Of a stretch of DNA of 64,000 nt, positions 36,780-45,855 are shown piece after piece; the stretch's first letter is position 1, and each line of letters opens with the position of its first letter. The position numbers and the translations under genes are program-made. Under the pieces are notes generated by a model, which searched no databases, was not told the DNA's origin, and saw only the letters and a list, made by a program, of their open reading frames with translations. The stretch is from positions 62,001-126,000 of the forward strand of contig NZ_BDFE01000004.1 of NCBI RefSeq assembly GCF_001748225.1, read 5' to 3'. The DNA comes from Desulfoplanes formicivorans. GTDB lineage: Bacteria; Desulfobacterota; Desulfovibrionia; Desulfovibrionales; Desulfomicrobiaceae.

Positions 36780-37478
36780 TCACATGGTTTCCGATACCTC
36801 GATGGCCTCCACCGGACAGACCTGGATGCAGCTGCCGCATTCATCACACCACTCACCCTGTACGCGAAAGACATTCCCGTCCTCTTCAATGGCCTTGAAG
36901 GTACAGGTCTCGAAGCATGCACCGCAGCCGATACATGCGGTTGGATCGATGTGCACCCCTGCCTCACTCACGCTTTCCCCTCCAAAAGCAAAGCGGGTTC
37001 GCAACAATTTGTGGTCGCGATTCTCCATCTCAAAATCGTAATCAAATATTTCGCCTTTGCCCTTGAAAATACAAAAAAGACGCATGGCCGGATAACGTTC
37101 GGCGTCTTCTAGTGCGTACTGATGGGGTTCACTGCCTGCCTGGGCCTTTTTCCTGACTTCCTCGTCAGTAACTTCACGCGCCTCGCCCGTAAGTCGTAGA
37201 AAAAAGCCAGGTTCCAAGTAGGGCTGCCCATCCTTGTTCTTTCCTTCTTTGCGGCCGGAAGGATAGATGCCGCACAGGGCCACCTGGGGATTGGCTTTGA
37301 GCTGGCGGTAGAACGGCTTCACGTTCATGGTCAGAAAATAGATCCCCTCGTCATCACCACCGCACACGCTGATAATCCGGCTGTGCATGGTGTCCCCGTC
37401 AAGGGTGGTGAAGGTGGGGCAGCCGATCTTGGCAATGGCTTCATGAATCTCTGCAAGTGGTATTGATTGCATACTCAT
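36780..37478 (-). CDS. Flavin-binding PNPOx-like protein fused to a C-terminal two-[4Fe-4S] ferredoxin
   Basis: A 232-residue protein. Residues 1-150 are a split-barrel pyridoxamine-phosphate-oxidase-like flavin domain (HSRIISVCGGDDEGIYFLT). Residues 178-225 are a ferredoxin with CIGCGACFETC and CDECGSCIQVCP. It is likely to be an electron-transfer flavoprotein with unknown partner. Two start codons, 37478 and 37472, are possible, and neither has a strong ribosome site. Confidence 0.88.
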   Translation of the reverse strand: MSMQSIPLAEIHEAIAKIGCPTFTTLDGDTMHSRIISVCGGDDEGIYFLTMNVKPFYRQLKANPQVALCGIYPSGRKEGKNKDGQPYLEPGFFLRLTGEAREVTDEEVRKKAQAGSEPHQYALEDAERYPAMRLFCIFKGKGEIFDYDFEMENRDHKLLRTRFAFGGESVSEAGVHIDPTACIGCGACFETCTFKAIEEDGNVFRVQGEWCDECGSCIQVCPVEAIEVSETM

Positions 37479-37642
37479 CTCTGGCTTATTGTTGATCCTA
37501 CACTGAAAACACAACACCGGACAAAACCCAATTTTCAAGGCACTCCCTGCCGGGGATATAGTTCTTTTGGCCATGGGCTGCCCATAAATCAAGGGAGCCA
37601 AGACGCCCAAGCAACGTGACCATGCTCCCTGCCGATCAGACT

Positions 37643-37691
37643 AAAACCGAGAAAGCCCTTTCCATAGTGAAAAGGGCTTTCTCGGTTTTTT
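37643..37691 (-). terminator. Terminator of slyD (bidirectional)
   Basis: Arms AAAACCGAGAAAGCCCTTT and AAAGGGCTTTCTCGGTTTT around a 9-nt loop. It lies 29 nt past the slyD stop. Confidence 0.92.
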
Positions 37692-37719
37692 GTCTCAATT
37701 CAATACGAAGGAACCGAAT

Positions 37720-38229
37720 CTACTCCCCGCACCCGCAGTCACCGCAGCAGCTGGAACAGCCTCCGCTGGAGCACGAGGATGCCTGCTGGGTTGCCGATTC
37801 ATTGGAAATACCCACCACCTCGATGGCAAAGGTCAGGGACTTGCCAGCCAGGGGGTGATTGAGATCCAGGGTCACCTTTTCGTCGTCCACATGGGTGATG
37901 AGCGCCGGCATCTGCTGGCCTTCGGACGTGGACACACCGATGGTCTGGCCCACCTGCGGATCCATGTCTTCAGGGATCTGCTCGGCCGGGAAATCCATGA
38001 TCCGTTCTTCCATGTGTTCGCCATAGGCTTCGTCAGGGGCCAGGGTGAAGGTCTTCTTCTCCCCCAACTCCATTCCCACCAAAGCGGCCTCGAATCCGGG
38101 AATCATCTGGCCTGCACCCATGGCCACTTCCAGCGGTGCTCTTCCCTTGCTGGTGTCGAACACCTGCCCGTCTTCGAGTGTTCCCGTGTACTCCACCTGC
38201 ACGAACAAACCGTTTTCTACCTTTTGCAT
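37720..38229 (-). CDS. slyD: FKBP-type prolyl isomerase SlyD with Cys-rich tail
   Basis: A 169-residue SlyD: FKBP halves (VQVEYTGTLEDGQVFDTS and TFTLAPDEAYGEH) with the inserted chaperone flap between, then a 20-residue tail SSCSSGGCSSCCGDCGCGE with six Cys. SlyD helps fold proteins and supplies nickel for hydrogenase maturation; the tail is the metal-binding part. E. coli SlyD uses mixed His/Cys/Asp there, whereas this one is almost purely Cys/Gly/Ser. Confidence 0.94.
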   Translation of the reverse strand: MQKVENGLFVQVEYTGTLEDGQVFDTSKGRAPLEVAMGAGQMIPGFEAALVGMELGEKKTFTLAPDEAYGEHMEERIMDFPAEQIPEDMDPQVGQTIGVSTSEGQQMPALITHVDDEKVTLDLNHPLAGKSLTFAIEVVGISNESATQQASSCSSGGCSSCCGDCGCGE

Positions 38230-38418
38230 ACGTCTCCCTTTCTGACTGCTTGCGATGAACCGAACATGACGACCCGCTCAAGAAAGGGGACGGTTCGGGA
38301 ACACCGAGTGTTCATGAGTACGGGTTCCCTATTCCCCCGTTTCGGCATGACGCCGTCTTCGGGGAATAACAAACCATAAGCCCCGTAACCGGAATCGGTT
38401 TCGAAGCGCCGAATGCAC

Positions 38419-38446
38419 AAATTACGAACGAATCGGAAAGTGTCAA
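38419..38446 (-). promoter_or_regulatory. Promoter of slyD
   Basis: On the minus strand TTGACA (38446-38441), 16-nt spacer, TAATTT (38424-38419). The transcript would have a leader of about 180 nt before the slyD start. Confidence 0.6.
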
Positions 38447-38480
38447 CCCGTTCGGATCAAAAACAGTCCATCCAGGGACA

Positions 38481-39767
38481 TCATCCTCGATAAAAATGCG
38501 TGATCACATATTCCAGATACCGGGACTTGACCTGTTTCAAAGCCATGACCTGCTTGACCCCGGGCAGCTTGAGCACCACCCCGAGGACCGCTGCCAGGGC
38601 GCGATGGCTCCAGAGGACCTGATTGTCAAAGATCAAATTCTGGAGCTGGCCACGCTCAATGGCCATGACCACGCACCGGTGGGTCGAGTTAAGGGGAGTG
38701 ATAACCCGTTTTTCCCGGGATCGCATGGTAATGGCCTGCTCGGGACAATTCCTGGCACAAACGCCGCACCCCAGGCAGATATCCGCATGCACATGAGTCT
38801 TCTTGCGTTTGGGATTGTTGGGATCATTGGCCGAAACCAACCCCATGGCCTCAACCGGACAGGCAATCACACATTGGCCGCAGGTGGTACAACGATCATA
38901 ATCAATAACAGGCATGAAATTGGTCGTGTGAATGGGATGGAGCAGACCAAACCGCTTGGCAGCCAAAAGGGCTTCACAGCAACATCCGCAGCAATTGCAA
39001 ATAAAATTAACGCCTTGCCTGCAATTCTCCCCAAACTGAACCAGATTGTGCTCATAGGCCTGATCCAGAAGATCAAGCCCCTCGGCCACATCCACAGACC
39101 GGGCAAAACCGTGCTTGATGAGTGAACCCGCTGTAGCGTTAAAGGTCATGCAGATGTCCAGGGGGGCGTCACAGGCACGGTCCATGTGCTGCATCTTGGA
39201 CCGGCAATAACAGGTTGATACCCCCATTTGCGGAGAGGTCCGGATAACTTCGGAAGCCCGCTCGTAATCCAGGACATGGCTATCATCCTCCTTGGCCAGG
39301 ACGGACTCATTCACAAAGACCCTGCCAAGCTGGGTTTCCCCCTTGACGAACAGGTTCTTGATGAAATCCTCTTCCTCATTGCAATACTGGTAGAACAACT
39401 GGGCCAGCAAATGCTGGTCAATATCCCCACGGGTGCGCATCATGGAGAATTCGAAAAAACCAGCCATGGGCGGTGGAAGGACATACACGGACTTGCCGTT
39501 CTCGTCTTCGATATCCACCAGCAGGGCCCGACCGGCAAGCTCGTCCAGAATGTTTTGGGTCTCGGCCAATGGCTTTTGCCAGACCTGGGCGGCCCGGTGA
39601 ACATCAAAAGGCTTGATGGGCAGCTTGGCCACCAGTTCGGCCTCCTTTTCCGAAAACAGAATATTCAGGATCTTGTACAGCAAGGGTGAAGGAGGCGCCC
39701 CCTGGGGAAAACGATTAATGCGGTCCACAAGACTATCATAGCCAGGTCGTAGAGTTTGATGTGCCAT
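38481..39767 (-). CDS. 4Fe-4S ferredoxin-domain protein, function unknown
   Basis: A 428-residue protein. The N-terminal half has a winged-helix look (residues 20-100). A Cys-rich middle contains STCYCRSKMQHM and FICNCCGCCCEAL, followed by two ferredoxin motifs, CTTCGQCVIACP and CLGCGVCARNCP. The CYCR/CNCCGCC arrangement is seen in ferredoxin-type proteins of strict anaerobes with uncharacterised role. The C-terminal helix is hydrophobic. It is divergent from the gene at 39892. Confidence 0.85.
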   Translation of the reverse strand: MAHQTLRPGYDSLVDRINRFPQGAPPSPLLYKILNILFSEKEAELVAKLPIKPFDVHRAAQVWQKPLAETQNILDELAGRALLVDIEDENGKSVYVLPPPMAGFFEFSMMRTRGDIDQHLLAQLFYQYCNEEEDFIKNLFVKGETQLGRVFVNESVLAKEDDSHVLDYERASEVIRTSPQMGVSTCYCRSKMQHMDRACDAPLDICMTFNATAGSLIKHGFARSVDVAEGLDLLDQAYEHNLVQFGENCRQGVNFICNCCGCCCEALLAAKRFGLLHPIHTTNFMPVIDYDRCTTCGQCVIACPVEAMGLVSANDPNNPKRKKTHVHADICLGCGVCARNCPEQAITMRSREKRVITPLNSTHRCVVMAIERGQLQNLIFDNQVLWSHRALAAVLGVVLKLPGVKQVMALKQVKSRYLEYVITHFYRG

Positions 39768-39812
39768 GCTGCAGAGCCCCTTTTTTGTATGACATTTTTT
39801 TCATGAAATGCG

Positions 39813-39840
39813 TTGACTTATACAAAATTCCATGTATGTT
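39813..39840 (+). promoter_or_regulatory. Promoter of the gene at 39892
   Basis: TTGACT at 39813-39818, 16-nt spacer, TATGTT at 39835-39840, 52 nt before the start codon. Confidence 0.5.
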
Positions 39841-39891
39841 TTCAAGCATTGTTAGTAAACGTTTCACAGTGTGACACTACCGTATACCATC

Positions 39892-40413
39892 ATGATCACC
39901 ATTCCCATCAACAATCCCCTGCGCATTTCCGTCCCGCGCATTGAAGGGTGCTGGCTGCAAACCGATGCCCAGGGTCTCAACCTGAACCTCAATTTTCCAG
40001 GAACCACCCTGGAAGAAATGCACGCCTTCACCCAGGGTGTCCGATCCGTCGGACTGTTTGCCGCCGACACCTGCCCGCCCATCCCCTTTCTCATCCTCAC
40101 CTTCAACGACAAAGTCTTTGGCCCGGTTGAAGGGAGCTTTGATGCCCGTTCCCAGTACGGAGAATATCTCAAGCATTTCATGAATCTTCCCCTCCCCGTA
40201 CGCATGGGTATCTTTCTGTCGGACATGGGCCGAATCAAGGGCATATGCCATGTGCCCCTGCCCCCCAAGGTGACATTGGCCTTGAGAACGATCATCCGAC
40301 GTCAGCTTGAGACCGAGTACACGACCATGGACTTCGCCCGGGTCAAACTCAATGTGCAGACGGCCTACACCACCAGACAGCTTCTCGAAAACGCTGCCTA
40401 TATTGACGAATAA
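39892..40413 (+). CDS. Conserved-looking protein of unknown function
   Basis: A 173-residue cytosolic protein without signal peptide or membrane helix. It opens MITIPINNPLRISVPRIEGC, has beta-strand-rich character up to residue 130 (PFLILTFNDKVFGPVEGSFD) and ends in amphipathic helices. Codon use matches its neighbours, a promoter lies upstream and a terminator follows, so it is a real gene. I do not recognise the family. Confidence 0.75.
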   Translation: MITIPINNPLRISVPRIEGCWLQTDAQGLNLNLNFPGTTLEEMHAFTQGVRSVGLFAADTCPPIPFLILTFNDKVFGPVEGSFDARSQYGEYLKHFMNLPLPVRMGIFLSDMGRIKGICHVPLPPKVTLALRTIIRRQLETEYTTMDFARVKLNVQTAYTTRQLLENAAYIDE

Positions 40414-40440
40414 TCAACGGGCACACCAGCACACATACGA

Positions 40441-40477
40441 ATCCGGGCCACCTTCTTGCGAAAGTGGCCCGGATTTT
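40441..40477 (+). terminator. Terminator of the gene at 39892
   Basis: Arms ATCCGGGCCAC / GTGGCCCGGAT and a T-run, 28 nt past the stop codon. Confidence 0.88.
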
Positions 40478-40554
40478 TGTATGGACTTCACCGCGTGCCC
40501 CAGGCGGATGAACCGGCGTGCAACGCGGCATGCTCCAGGATGTATCACGTCGGA

Positions 40555-40836
40555 CTACTCGGTTCTCTCGGTCACCTCGATAAGGTGAAACCCGAACTGG
40601 GTCTGCACGGGTCCGTGAACAACTCCCACATCGCCGGTAAAAACCACCTCTTCGAATTCCGGAACCATTTCTTCCTTGCCAAAGGTACCCAGATCGCCAC
40701 CCCGCCTGCCCGACGGACACGTGGAATGGGCTGCAGCCACTTCGGCAAAATCCTGACCGTTCATAATATCCTGTTTGAGTTGTTCACAGGTTTCACGCGT
40801 GGGCACGAGGATGTGCCTGGCCCTTGCTCTCATCAT
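40555..40836 (-). CDS. Parvulin-type peptidyl-prolyl isomerase
   Basis: A 93-residue single parvulin domain without signal peptide: ARHILVPTRETCEQL, then GGDLGTFGKEEMVPEFEEVVF and the C-terminal TQFGFHLIEVTER. It resembles cytosolic PpiC. It starts 5 nt after the DEAD-box helicase stop, so the two are probably coexpressed. Confidence 0.93.
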   Translation of the reverse strand: MMRARARHILVPTRETCEQLKQDIMNGQDFAEVAAAHSTCPSGRRGGDLGTFGKEEMVPEFEEVVFTGDVGVVHGPVQTQFGFHLIEVTERTE

Positions 40837-40840
40837 GGGT

Positions 40841-42382
40841 CTACTCCCTGTTGCTGGATGCTGGTTGCTGATTTCGTGGGGCCTGATTCGATCCTGAGGC
40901 CGAACCGGAACCTTCTTTTCTGGCGGCCGGGCGCTTTTTTCTGGGGCGACGCCGCGGACGCTTGCGGGATTCGGACTTCACCGGATCCTTGCCCTTTTTC
41001 CCGGTATCCGCAGGTACTGCAACGGGCTTGGACACGCAGCTCTGATAAAACTCATCCAGAAGCATGGCCATGAGGGGACGCAGTTCCTCGTCCTCTCCAA
41101 GGGCCTTGGCCAATGGACCGAACCGTTCCTGGCGTTCCTTCTGGAGCAGATCCCTGGTACGCATTTTGGCCTCAAGCAGGGCGATGGCCCGTTCGGACAT
41201 GAGTTCCTGGACATCATCATCTCCGGGCAGATCCCGCTCCTCAATGGGAACGCCGAACTGCCTAGCAATGGATCGCATCTTGAGTTCCTCGATCACGTCC
41301 ACCAGAATGATGGCCTGACCACTGGCACCGGCCCGGCCGGTTCGCCCGGCACGATGGATATACACTTCCGGATCTTCAGGGGGCTCGTACTGGATGACAT
41401 GGGACAGCTCGGGAATGTCGATCCCCCGGGCAGCCACATCCGTGGCCACCAGAAAACGGAGGTCTCCCTTGCGCACCCGCCCCAGAACCCGATCCCGGGC
41501 TCCCTGGGAAAGATCGGAGCTGAGTTCGTCGGCGTCATAGCCGAATCGTTTCAGAACAACCGTGACATAATGCACGTTGGCTTTGGTGTTGCAAAAAATG
41601 ATCGCCGAGGCCGGGTTTTCCATTTCCAGGATGCGGATGAGGGCCCTGTCCCGCTTCATCCCCGGAACCTTGTAATAGACATGCTCGACTTCGGTGACGT
41701 GCATGTGGTCGCTGCTCAGACTGAGCACCTGGGGCTTGTGCAGGAACTCGCCTGCCAGGCGTTTGACATGGGGGGGGTAGGTGGCGGAAAAAAGCGCTGT
41801 CGTGATCTTTTTGCGGGGAAGATACCCCTGTACGGCCTTCATGTCCGGATAAAATCCCATGGAAAGCATCCGGTCGGCCTCGTCCAGAACCAGAAAGGAC
41901 AGGTGGTCCAGATTCAGGGCTCCCTTGAGAAGGTGGTCAAGGACCCTTCCCGGCGTACCGACCACGAACTGGGCCCCTGCACGCAAATCCGTCAACTGGG
42001 TCGTGTACGAAGCCCCACCGTACAACGAGGCTGTTTTGATCTTCCCGCCATGGCCAATGGCTTGAGCCTCGGCAATGACCTGGCGGGCCAATTCCCTGGT
42101 AGGAACAAGAACCAGGGCCTGACACCCGGGACGGGTGACATCAATCTTTTCAAACAGGGGCAGTACATAGGCCCCGGTCTTGCCGGTTCCAGTCCGGGAC
42201 TGGACCATGACATCCCGACCGGAAATCAGATAGGGAAGAGTCCGGGCCTGGACAGGAGTCAGGGATGTCCACCCCATTCGGGCGCATGCTTCCTGGAGAA
42301 ACTCCGGAAGATCGTTCAGACCGGCTTCCGGAATCCGGGGTGTTGCTGATTCCGGCTCGTCCGCTTGTGTTGTTTCGTTCAT
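40841..42382 (-). CDS. DEAD-box RNA helicase (RhlE/DeaD type)
   Basis: A 513-residue helicase: Q motif (LTPVQARTLP), Walker A SRTGTGKT, PTRELAR, DEAD in VLDEADRM, SAT in LFSATYPP, and HRAGRTGR. The C-terminal tail is Arg/Lys-rich (KRPRRRPRKKRP), typical of RNA-binding tails. It probably unwinds rRNA or mRNA during cold or ribosome assembly. The MNETTQ start at 42382 is preferred over an upstream extension. Confidence 0.94.
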   Translation of the reverse strand: MNETTQADEPESATPRIPEAGLNDLPEFLQEACARMGWTSLTPVQARTLPYLISGRDVMVQSRTGTGKTGAYVLPLFEKIDVTRPGCQALVLVPTRELARQVIAEAQAIGHGGKIKTASLYGGASYTTQLTDLRAGAQFVVGTPGRVLDHLLKGALNLDHLSFLVLDEADRMLSMGFYPDMKAVQGYLPRKKITTALFSATYPPHVKRLAGEFLHKPQVLSLSSDHMHVTEVEHVYYKVPGMKRDRALIRILEMENPASAIIFCNTKANVHYVTVVLKRFGYDADELSSDLSQGARDRVLGRVRKGDLRFLVATDVAARGIDIPELSHVIQYEPPEDPEVYIHRAGRTGRAGASGQAIILVDVIEELKMRSIARQFGVPIEERDLPGDDDVQELMSERAIALLEAKMRTRDLLQKERQERFGPLAKALGEDEELRPLMAMLLDEFYQSCVSKPVAVPADTGKKGKDPVKSESRKRPRRRPRKKRPAARKEGSGSASGSNQAPRNQQPASSNRE

Positions 42383-42483
42383 GTGTTCGTCGTGTTCCAC
42401 GTATTTTTTCCTTATCAAAGTGACATCACCCGGGAACATGCTCCGGGCATGGTTGGATTATTATTTTCCAGAAGGATACAGAC

Positions 42484-43371
42484 ATGCTGCGTTCTCCACA
42501 ATCAAGGGCCTACGGGTTCGGCCTGGCCTCGGTTCTTATCTGGTCCACAGTGGCCTCGGCCTTCAAGCTCACCTTACGGCACATGGATCATGTCCAGCTT
42601 CTGGCCTTTGCCTCCATGACTTCGGTGGGCGTACTCTTTGTCATGCTCGCCTTGCAGAAGAAGCTGCCCCTTCTTGCAACGCTTACCCCACGCGACATCC
42701 TTGTATCCCTGGGCATGGGCCTGCTCAATCCCCTGCTCTATTACCTGATCCTGTTCAAGGCCTATGAGCTGCTTCCGGCCCAGGAGGCCCAGGCCCTCAA
42801 TTACACGTGGGCCATCACCATGACCCTGCTGTCCATTCCCCTTCTGGGACAACGGGTGGGCCTGCGCCAATGGATGGCCATCCTCATCAGCTATCTCGGG
42901 GTTCTGGTCATTGCCACCCACGGCCATGTGCTTGAACTCCGGTTCACCGATCCCCTGGGAACGGGATTGGCCCTTGGCAGCACCCTCATATGGGCCCTGT
43001 ACTGGATTCTGAACACCCGTGACCGACTCGACCCCTGCGTCCGTCTGTTTGTGAACTTCTGCTTCGGGACCCTTTACATTCTGGTCCTGACCCCCATGAC
43101 ATCTGGTTTTGCCGTGGATTCACCGGCAGGCCTTGCAGGCGCCATCTATATCGGCGTCTTTGAAATGGGCATCACCTTTGTTCTCTGGCTCCTGGCCCTC
43201 AAGCACGCCACCAATGCGGGCAAAATCAGCCACCTCATCTATCTTTCCCCGGTCATCTCCCTGGGACTCATCAAGGTCCTGGTGGGCGAACCCATTCTCC
43301 CCTCCACCGTGGTCGGATTGGTGTTGATCCTCGGAGGCGTAGCCCTGCAGGGGAAAGCGACAACGACCTGA
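42484..43371 (+). CDS. EamA/DMT-family transporter
   Basis: A 295-residue protein with ten hydrophobic helices made of two EamA repeats (residues 8-140 and 155-290). Such proteins export amino acids or metabolites; the substrate is not predictable. The ATG has an AGAAGGA site. It lies divergent from the helicase and convergent with gpmI. Confidence 0.88.
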   Translation: MLRSPQSRAYGFGLASVLIWSTVASAFKLTLRHMDHVQLLAFASMTSVGVLFVMLALQKKLPLLATLTPRDILVSLGMGLLNPLLYYLILFKAYELLPAQEAQALNYTWAITMTLLSIPLLGQRVGLRQWMAILISYLGVLVIATHGHVLELRFTDPLGTGLALGSTLIWALYWILNTRDRLDPCVRLFVNFCFGTLYILVLTPMTSGFAVDSPAGLAGAIYIGVFEMGITFVLWLLALKHATNAGKISHLIYLSPVISLGLIKVLVGEPILPSTVVGLVLILGGVALQGKATTT

Positions 43372-43471
43372 GGAAGCCGACTCATGCCAGGCTCCATGCT
43401 CCGAGATGCCCAAACGGTCAGCACGGGATTCTCGGAACATGCCTGCCATGAGCACGCCGGCCGTTTCTCCC

Positions 43472-45022
43472 CTATCCGGTTGTCTTGTGCAAAAGGGATC
43501 GGCCAGTCATCTCCGCAGGCTGCTTTATACCGAGCAAGCCAAGGAGCGTCGGGGCCACGTCGCATAACGCCCCGCCACTTCGCAGGGAATATTCCGTTGC
43601 CTCCGAACCCACCAGCACGCAGGGGACCGGATTGAGACTGTGAGAGGTCTTGGTCCCGCCGCCTGCGTCAAGCATGTCCTCGGCATTGCCGTGATCCGCT
43701 GTAATCAGACCCGTACCGCCAGTCTTGTCCAACGCCTTCAAAACCCGGCCCACGCATTGGTCCACGGCCTCACAGGCGGCAACAGCCGCCGGGATGACCC
43801 CCGTATGCCCCACCATATCCAGATTGGCGAAATTGCAGACAATGAGCCGATATTTTCTGCGATGAATCGCTTCACACAGGACATCGGTCACCGCGTTCAC
43901 GCTCATTTCGGGTTTTTGATCATAGGTTGCCACTTCACGGGGTGAAGGCACGAGCAACCGCTCCTCGCCTTCAAAAGGCTCTTCACGGCCGCCGTTGAAA
44001 AAATAGGTTACATGGGCGTATTTCTCGGTTTCAGCAACCCGAAACTGGCTGGCCCCGTTGCTGGCCACCACCTCGCCCAGGATATTGGTCATGCTGACAG
44101 GTGGAAAGGCCGCCGGAAGTCCGAAATGATGGTCATATTGCGTCATGGTGGCCATGGCGCAAAGACGGGGGATCTTTGTGCGCGTAAATTCCTTGAAATG
44201 CGGATCAAACAGGGCCTGGGTCAGCTGCCTGGCCCGATCCGCCCGAAAATTGAAGAAAAAGACCGCATCCCCGTCTTGGATCGTTCCCACGGGGCCACCA
44301 GGTGTCCGAATCACCTGCGGCTTGACGAACTCGTCGTTATCCCCCTGATCATAGGCGGCCTGGATGGCAGCCAGAGGATCGTCGGCAGCAACGCCCTCGC
44401 CCTGGGTCATGGCGTCATACGCCAGTTTAATGCGATCCCACCGTTTGTCCCGATCCATGGCATAAAAACGTCCGCTGACCGTGGCAATGCGGCCCACACC
44501 CAGGGCGTCCATATCTGCCATCAATTTGCGGACATAAGCAAGCCCGCCCTTGGGAGGGGTATCCCGCCCATCCAGAAAAACATGGATCAGAACATCCTTG
44601 AAATGCTTCTCCTTGCACAGGGCCAAAAGGGCCGCAAGATGGGCCTGATCACTGTGCACGCCGCCATCCGAGACCAAGCCCATGAAATGAATGCGCCCCC
44701 CCCGCGCCCGGGCCGATTCAATAAGGTCCTCAAGCACCGAGTTGCTGCGCAGGGAACCATCCCGGACAGCCAGGTTGATGCGCATGATGTCCTGATACAC
44801 GACCCGACCGGCCCCCAGATTGAGATGCCCCACCTCGGAATTGCCCATCTGCCCAGGGGGGAGGCCAACGGACTCGCCCATGCATTGAAGTTCCGTGTTC
44901 GGGCAGGTAGCAAGCAAAGCATCCAGATGCGGGGTTTTGGCCAGGGAAATGGCATTTCCCGGTCCGGGAGCACCCTTGCCCCATCCGTCCAGAATCAACA
45001 GGAGTACGGGATGATCAACCAT
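43472..45022 (-). CDS. gpmI: 2,3-bisphosphoglycerate-independent phosphoglycerate mutase
   Basis: A 516-residue alkaline-phosphatase-superfamily enzyme interconverting 3- and 2-phosphoglycerate. LLILDGWGKG at the N terminus and the phospho-Ser loop QMGNSEVGHLNLGAGR near residue 60 are diagnostic; metal ligands are in ITADHGNAEDM near residue 437. Its start overlaps the rsfS end by 8 nt, so rsfS and gpmI are translationally linked. Confidence 0.97.
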   Translation of the reverse strand: MVDHPVLLLILDGWGKGAPGPGNAISLAKTPHLDALLATCPNTELQCMGESVGLPPGQMGNSEVGHLNLGAGRVVYQDIMRINLAVRDGSLRSNSVLEDLIESARARGGRIHFMGLVSDGGVHSDQAHLAALLALCKEKHFKDVLIHVFLDGRDTPPKGGLAYVRKLMADMDALGVGRIATVSGRFYAMDRDKRWDRIKLAYDAMTQGEGVAADDPLAAIQAAYDQGDNDEFVKPQVIRTPGGPVGTIQDGDAVFFFNFRADRARQLTQALFDPHFKEFTRTKIPRLCAMATMTQYDHHFGLPAAFPPVSMTNILGEVVASNGASQFRVAETEKYAHVTYFFNGGREEPFEGEERLLVPSPREVATYDQKPEMSVNAVTDVLCEAIHRRKYRLIVCNFANLDMVGHTGVIPAAVAACEAVDQCVGRVLKALDKTGGTGLITADHGNAEDMLDAGGGTKTSHSLNPVPCVLVGSEATEYSLRSGGALCDVAPTLLGLLGIKQPAEMTGRSLLHKTTG

Positions 45023-45395
45023 CAGCTTCCTCTCCTGGAGTTACAGCAACCCGGGGCACATCCGCGAACAATCCTTCAAGGTTGTAAAGTTCCCTGACAT
45101 CTTCCTGAAAAATGTGGACCACCACATCGTTGAAATCCACCAGAATCCATTGCCCGATGTCCATACCTTCGGATCCCATGGCCGGAGCACCGTGCTGCTT
45201 GCCCTGTTCCAGAAGCCACGCACCCAACGACTTGGCCTGACGTGCGCTGTTGGCCGTGGCAATGATCATTCCCTCGGTCACCGAGGAAAAATTCCGTACA
45301 TCCAGGCCAACGACATCCCGGGCCTTTTTTTCATGAAGCCATGCGATGATTTGTTCCAAACGATCGTGTATAGAGGTACTGCTCTCTTCGGACAT
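45015..45395 (-). CDS. rsfS: Ribosomal silencing factor RsfS
   Basis: A 126-residue RsfS/Iojap protein that binds uL14 and blocks 30S-50S joining during starvation. Signature blocks are KKARDVVGLDVRNFSS and the central DFNDVVVHIFQEDVRELYNLEGL. AAGGAG precedes the start codon. Cotranscribed with gpmI. Confidence 0.95.
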   Translation of the reverse strand: MSEESSTSIHDRLEQIIAWLHEKKARDVVGLDVRNFSSVTEGMIIATANSARQAKSLGAWLLEQGKQHGAPAMGSEGMDIGQWILVDFNDVVVHIFQEDVRELYNLEGLFADVPRVAVTPGEEADG

Positions 45396-45595
45396 GCTTT
45401 CTCCTTAAGCGGGCCGCACGGGGCCCAAATGAAATCAGTAACGAAAACGGGATATCCCGACATGCGGAATCTGTCCCGCGCTGGTCGCTGCTGTCAACCA
45501 GATATGCATACGTCAAAGTTACCTGCAGAGCAAATCATTCTCCCGGCAAGCACCAATGATTCCGGGGCCCCATGGTTTCAGGCCCAAAAAACAGC

Positions 45596-45624
45596 TTGAC
45601 ACCGCGTCCGGACTTTGCAACATG
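45596..45624 (+). promoter_or_regulatory. Candidate promoter of the Phe-leader/paaK operon
   Basis: TTGACA at 45596-45601, a 17-nt spacer and a weak AACATG at 45619-45624 with TGC just before it. Transcription from here would include the leader peptide frame. Confidence 0.45.
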
Positions 45625-45634
45625 TTTTCCCACC

Positions 45635-45721
45635 ATGAACCAGACTTTCACCACTTTTTCCCTGTTTTATTTTTATTTTTTTACCTTTGCGCACAAAGGG
45701 GAATCCGTGGTGTCGGCCTAG
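45635..45721 (+). CDS. Phe/Tyr-rich leader peptide of an attenuator
   Basis: A 28-codon frame, opening MNQTFTTF and running through FSLFYFYFFTF before the end HKGESVVSA. It holds seven Phe codons, six of them within codons 8-18, and two Tyr codons. This composition is that of PheL/PheM-type leader peptides, whose translation senses charged tRNA-Phe. It is followed by the mutually exclusive hairpins described below. The ribosome site is weak, with no clear AGGAG, which is its weakest point. Downstream lies paaK rather than pheA or pheST. Confidence 0.7.
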   Translation: MNQTFTTFSLFYFYFFTFAHKGESVVSA

Positions 45722-45758
45722 GCACATACAATAGCAAATCAAGCAACCAAACCGCGGA
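45704..45758 (+). promoter_or_regulatory. Antiterminator pairing of the Phe attenuator
   Basis: TCCGTGGT (45704-45711, codons 24-26 of the leader) is complementary, with one G-U pair, to ACCGCGGA (45751-45758), which also contains most of the 5' arm of the terminator. A ribosome stalled at the Phe codons (up to 45688) leaves 45704-45711 free and would allow this pairing; a ribosome reaching the stop at 45719 covers it and lets the terminator form. Confidence 0.6.
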
Positions 45759-45784
45759 CAGCCTCATCTGACCGCGGTTTTTTT
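45749..45784 (+). terminator. Attenuator terminator upstream of paaK
   Basis: Perfect 9-bp stem AAACCGCGG (45749-45757) / CCGCGGTTT (45772-45780) followed by T-rich TTTTTTTATT. It stands between the leader peptide and the phenylacetate-CoA ligase gene, not at the end of any gene. Confidence 0.85.
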
Positions 45785-45855
45785 ATTGTTTTCAGCCACC
45801 GGGGCGGAGCCTTTATTCAGCCGCCCCTTCATTCAAGATTCCAGGGAGACGGACC

